Of a DNA stretch of 64,000 bases, positions 61,924-64,000 are shown in pieces. Made by a program: the position numbers and the translations under genes. Numbering within the stretch: position 1 is the stretch's first letter; every line of letters begins with the position of its first letter. Source of the stretch: Mycobacterium colombiense (lineage in GTDB: Bacteria; Actinomycetota; Actinomycetes; Mycobacteriales; Mycobacteriaceae); contig NZ_QMEV01000011.1 in assembly GCF_003284935.1 (NCBI RefSeq), forward strand, positions 1 to 64,000, read 5' to 3'. The notes under the pieces are model-generated. The model was not told the origin of the DNA and made no database searches. It saw nothing but the letters and a program-made list of their open reading frames with translations.

Positions 61924-62799
61924 CTAGGTGATCGACCAAAATTCGAGCAAGGTCCGCAAGGTCGCGACGAGGGGGAGGGGCTGGTCCAGCATCGGATGGT
62001 GGCCGGCCAAAGCCAACTCGACGAATGGGCCACGCAGCTGAAGCAGGGAACGGATCCGTTCGGCCATCGCGGGCGGCACCAACCCTGCCTCACACCGCAA
62101 ATAGCCTACCCGGCAACGCATTGCGGCCAGCATGGTCTCCAGCGATTCCTCGTCGGCCGGTGTCGGTTCGAGGAACTCACCGCCGTAGATCGCCGGATCG
62201 AACTTCCAAATCCATCCATCACCGGTTTTGCGGACCGACTCGGAAGCTATGTGCTGTCGGACGTAGGGCAGGAGCAGATCCTGCGCGGGCACCGCGGTGA
62301 AGCGGGCCAGGATCTCATCTTTCGTCCGGTACTGGGTGTGCTTGTGCCTGCGCAGCCGGCCTTCCTCCGGGGCGCGCTCCCACAGCGGAGAGTCGATCAC
62401 CAGCATGCTGTTGATCTGGGGGCTGTGGTGCATCGCCGCCGTGGATACGACCCAACCGCCCATGCTGTGACCGATGATGGTCGGTCGCCCGGCTGGACCC
62501 GCGGCCGCCGCGGCCGCCATCACTTCGCTTGCCCACGTACGCAAGTCGTAGCTGCTACGCGGCTCGCTGTCACCGTGCCCGGACAGATCCGGTGCGATCA
62601 CCCGATGGGTGCCGACCAAGAACGGCGCGATGTGATCCCACCAACCCGAGTGCCCTCCGCCACCGTGGACGAGGACCACCGGAGGTTGGTCAGCATCACC
62701 CCAGACGCGCAAATGTATGCGGCAACCGTCGACGTCGACGTCGAGGTGCTCCGGCTGGTGATCCAGTGCTGTGGTGAACCAGGATGGCGTGATCGGCAT
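61924..62799 (-). CDS. Alpha/beta hydrolase
   Basis: A 291-residue hydrolase. The nucleophile is in IIGHSMGGWVVS, the oxyanion site is VLVHGGGGHSGWWD, and the His is in ALAGHHPMLDQPLP near the C terminus; DLSGHGDSE is the usual second conserved loop. The middle cap region (PEEGRLRRHKHTQYRTKDEIL) is charged. It is convergent with the Crp-like gene. The substrate is unknown. Confidence 0.85.
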   Translation of the reverse strand: MPITPSWFTTALDHQPEHLDVDVDGCRIHLRVWGDADQPPVVLVHGGGGHSGWWDHIAPFLVGTHRVIAPDLSGHGDSEPRSSYDLRTWASEVMAAAAAAGPAGRPTIIGHSMGGWVVSTAAMHHSPQINSMLVIDSPLWERAPEEGRLRRHKHTQYRTKDEILARFTAVPAQDLLLPYVRQHIASESVRKTGDGWIWKFDPAIYGGEFLEPTPADEESLETMLAAMRCRVGYLRCEAGLVPPAMAERIRSLLQLRGPFVELALAGHHPMLDQPLPLVATLRTLLEFWSIT

Positions 62800-62912
62800 C
62801 TGGCGCCAACGGGAAAACAGTTTCCGACCTCCGAGGACTCAAACGCCTTGTGTTGGTGCGGCTTCCGCCCGGCGCCGGCGACGGCGGTTCGCCCCGGTCA
62901 GCATGGTGGAGA

Positions 62913-63281
62913 TCAAGAATTCGCCCCGGTGAGCCGCACGGTCACGGTTACGCATCCTTTTTCGTCCTGTCGGGCGACGGCATGTCCAGCGCGATCGGCC
63001 CCGTCGAGGCGCAAGGTCAGGGGCCAGCCGCTGTTCAGAAAGTTGCGCCACCACGTCTTCGCATCAGGCATGCCGACGCCGATGACGATGTCGTTTCCGG
63101 AACGTCGGTAAGACACCGGGATGCTGAAGGTGCGCCCGGAGCGTCTACCCGTATAGGTCAGCATGGTGATGTTGCGGTTGAGCAGACTGCCGAAGCGCCG
63201 GGAGTCGGCCAGCGCCGCGATCGGCGCATTGAAAACGGGCGCGGCGCGCATCACGAGGCGACCAAGTTGGTTTAAACCCAC
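62913..63281 (-). CDS. Deazaflavin (F420)-dependent nitroreductase-like protein
   Basis: About 122 residues from the GTG at 63281; an ATG at 63251 (MRAAPVFNAPI) gives 112. The family core is ITMLTYTGRRSGRTFSIPVSYRRSGNDIVIGVGMPDAKTWWRNFLNSGWPLTLRLDG, the split beta-barrel that binds F420. The group includes Ddn, which activates nitroimidazoles. The sequence here is short but covers the fold, and the C terminus is Thr-rich and abrupt. Confidence 0.75.
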   Translation of the reverse strand: MGLNQLGRLVMRAAPVFNAPIAALADSRRFGSLLNRNITMLTYTGRRSGRTFSIPVSYRRSGNDIVIGVGMPDAKTWWRNFLNSGWPLTLRLDGADRAGHAVARQDEKGCVTVTVRLTGANS

Positions 63282-63412
63282 GTGAAGAGTATCGCAGCAA
63301 ACTCCCGCGAGTAGTTGACCGCAGCGCTGTGCGAGGCCGGCCGCAGAGACAGGCGAGTAGCATCCCCGCACAGATGCTCTAACAGCTGCCGTGCACGAGG
63401 GAGGGCGTGCCA

Positions 63413-63766
63413 ATGACTGCTCCTGTCGACCCTTCGGTGCCGCCCAGCGGTAGGGGCTGCGTCGAGTGCGACGAGACCGGTGGTTGGTGGGTGCACTTGC
63501 GGCGTTGCGCGGCCTGCGGGCATATCGGTTGCTGCGACGACTCCTTCTCTCGCCATGCGACCAAGCACTGGCAGCAGACCGGTCATCCGATCATCCGTTC
63601 GTTCGAGCCGGGTGAGGATTGGTTCTGGAACTACGAGGCCAACGACTACTACGAGGGTCCCGAGCTCGCGCCGCCCGAGTGCCGCCCCGAAGATCAGTCG
63701 GTTCCCGGGCCGCGCGGCCGGGTTCCCCACAACTGGTTCGAACTGCTGCGCCATCGCGACGGCTGA
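63413..63766 (+). CDS. UBP-type zinc finger protein
   Basis: A 117-residue protein from the ATG at 63413. The zinc-finger UBP pattern is GCVECDETGGWWVHLRRCAACGHIGCCDDSFSRHATKHWQQTGHPIIRSFEPGEDWFWNYEAN, with CxxC, CxxCGHIGCCD and the H-x(3)-H pairs. The acidic/Pro tail (ELAPPECRPEDQSVPGPRGRVPHNWFELL) is typical of mycobacterial members. Bacterial UBP fingers are unstudied mostly; eukaryotic ones bind ubiquitin C termini. Confidence 0.85.
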   Translation: MTAPVDPSVPPSGRGCVECDETGGWWVHLRRCAACGHIGCCDDSFSRHATKHWQQTGHPIIRSFEPGEDWFWNYEANDYYEGPELAPPECRPEDQSVPGPRGRVPHNWFELLRHRDG

Positions 63767-63846
63767 CGCGGCTGCTGCTCCCCGGTTAACGGGTTCCTCG
63801 CGCCGCGATTACACCGACAACATCTGCCTCAAGCGGCCACGCCGAA

Positions 63847-64000
63847 TCACGTTGCGGCGGCCAGCAAGTCGCGCACCGCAGCGTCGACCGTTCCCAGCAG
63901 GTTGGGGTCGATGCCGGCACGGCCGCGCACCAGGATCGAGGCGCTGTTGGCGGACGGCAGTCCCTCGGCCGGGCTGAGCCCGTCGGGGAATTTGCCGATC
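63847..64000 (-). CDS. C-terminal end of an unidentified protein (cut by window edge)
   Basis: An open minus-strand frame enters from the right edge, reading IGKFPDGLSPAEGLPSANSASILVRGRAGIDPNLLGTVDAAVRDLLAAA and ending with TGA at 63847. It looks like the last ~50 residues of a normal gene. I cannot identify the family from this fragment. The 80 bp between it and the UBP gene contains nothing evident. Confidence 0.6.
   Translation of the reverse strand, partial: IGKFPDGLSPAEGLPSANSASILVRGRAGIDPNLLGTVDAAVRDLLAAAT

Noticed and set aside
1..64000. Insertion sequences or prophage
   Set aside because: I recognised no transposase, integrase or phage structural gene anywhere in the window.

Overview
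The window is high-GC, gene-dense DNA from a mycobacterium, most likely a slow-growing non-tuberculous species. I base this on gene order and on protein families recalled from Mycobacterium tuberculosis (Mtb); no database was searched. The backbone follows the Mtb Rv0015c-Rv0063 interval. It runs pknA-pbpA-rodA-pstP-fhaB-fhaA, tRNA-Leu, whiB5-Rv0023-to-Rv0030, Rv0036c-Rv0040c, leuS, Rv0042c-Rv0050 (including ino1 and ponA1), Rv0051-0052, rpsF-ssb-rpsR-rplI, dnaB and an Rv0063-like oxidase.

Region 1 (1-7.5 kb, minus strand) is the growth and division signalling operon, with 4-bp ATGA overlaps linking fhaB, pstP, rodA, pbpA and pknA. The left edge cuts pknA. A tRNA-Leu(CAG) with a strong hairpin terminator follows at 7.8 kb.

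Region 2 (7.9-16.8 kb) is an accessory block sitting where Mtb has only Rv0021c. It holds an NTF2-like protein, a DinB-like protein, a solitary mbtM (mycobactin acyl-AMP ligase) behind an IdeR/iron box, a likely polymorphic toxin followed by two tandem paralogous candidate immunity genes of visibly lower GC, then GNAT, pirin and acyl-CoA dehydrogenase genes.

Region 3 (16.8-24.1 kb) is whiB5 divergent from an HTH regulator, an NlpC/P60 peptidase and an ESX-associated-looking set (DUF4226 pair, EspC-like protein, DUF2694, DUF5631/5632, DUF2710), with an unlisted 47-codon gene in between. The Mtb bioF2-fadD34 segment is absent.

Region 4 (24.1-38.2 kb) carries Rv0036c-Rv0040c orthologues, leuS, an SDR, a MarR regulator with a perfect palindrome at its start, an amino-acid ABC transporter whose binding protein and permease are fused, a GntR regulator, an F420-type oxidoreductase and an esterase.

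Region 5 (38.2-42.5 kb) is an inserted four-gene minus-strand operon (LLM oxidoreductase, sulfotransferase, TIM-barrel isomerase, DUF1214 protein) that runs without gaps into the Rv0045c and Rv0044c orthologues.

Region 6 (42.6-54.7 kb) has ino1 and its PadR neighbour, ponA1, a membrane glycosyltransferase, the rpsF-ssb-rpsR-rplI cluster with a leader hairpin and terminator, and an intein-free dnaB behind DnaA-box-like sequences.

Region 7 (54.7-64 kb) is variable: a fused HadA/HadB-like dehydratase, a CPBP-like membrane protease candidate, small secreted and membrane proteins, GtrA, SDR, an FAD oxidase, a second Crp-like regulator, a hydrolase, a deazaflavin nitroreductase-like protein and a UBP zinc finger. 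The right edge cuts one unidentified gene.
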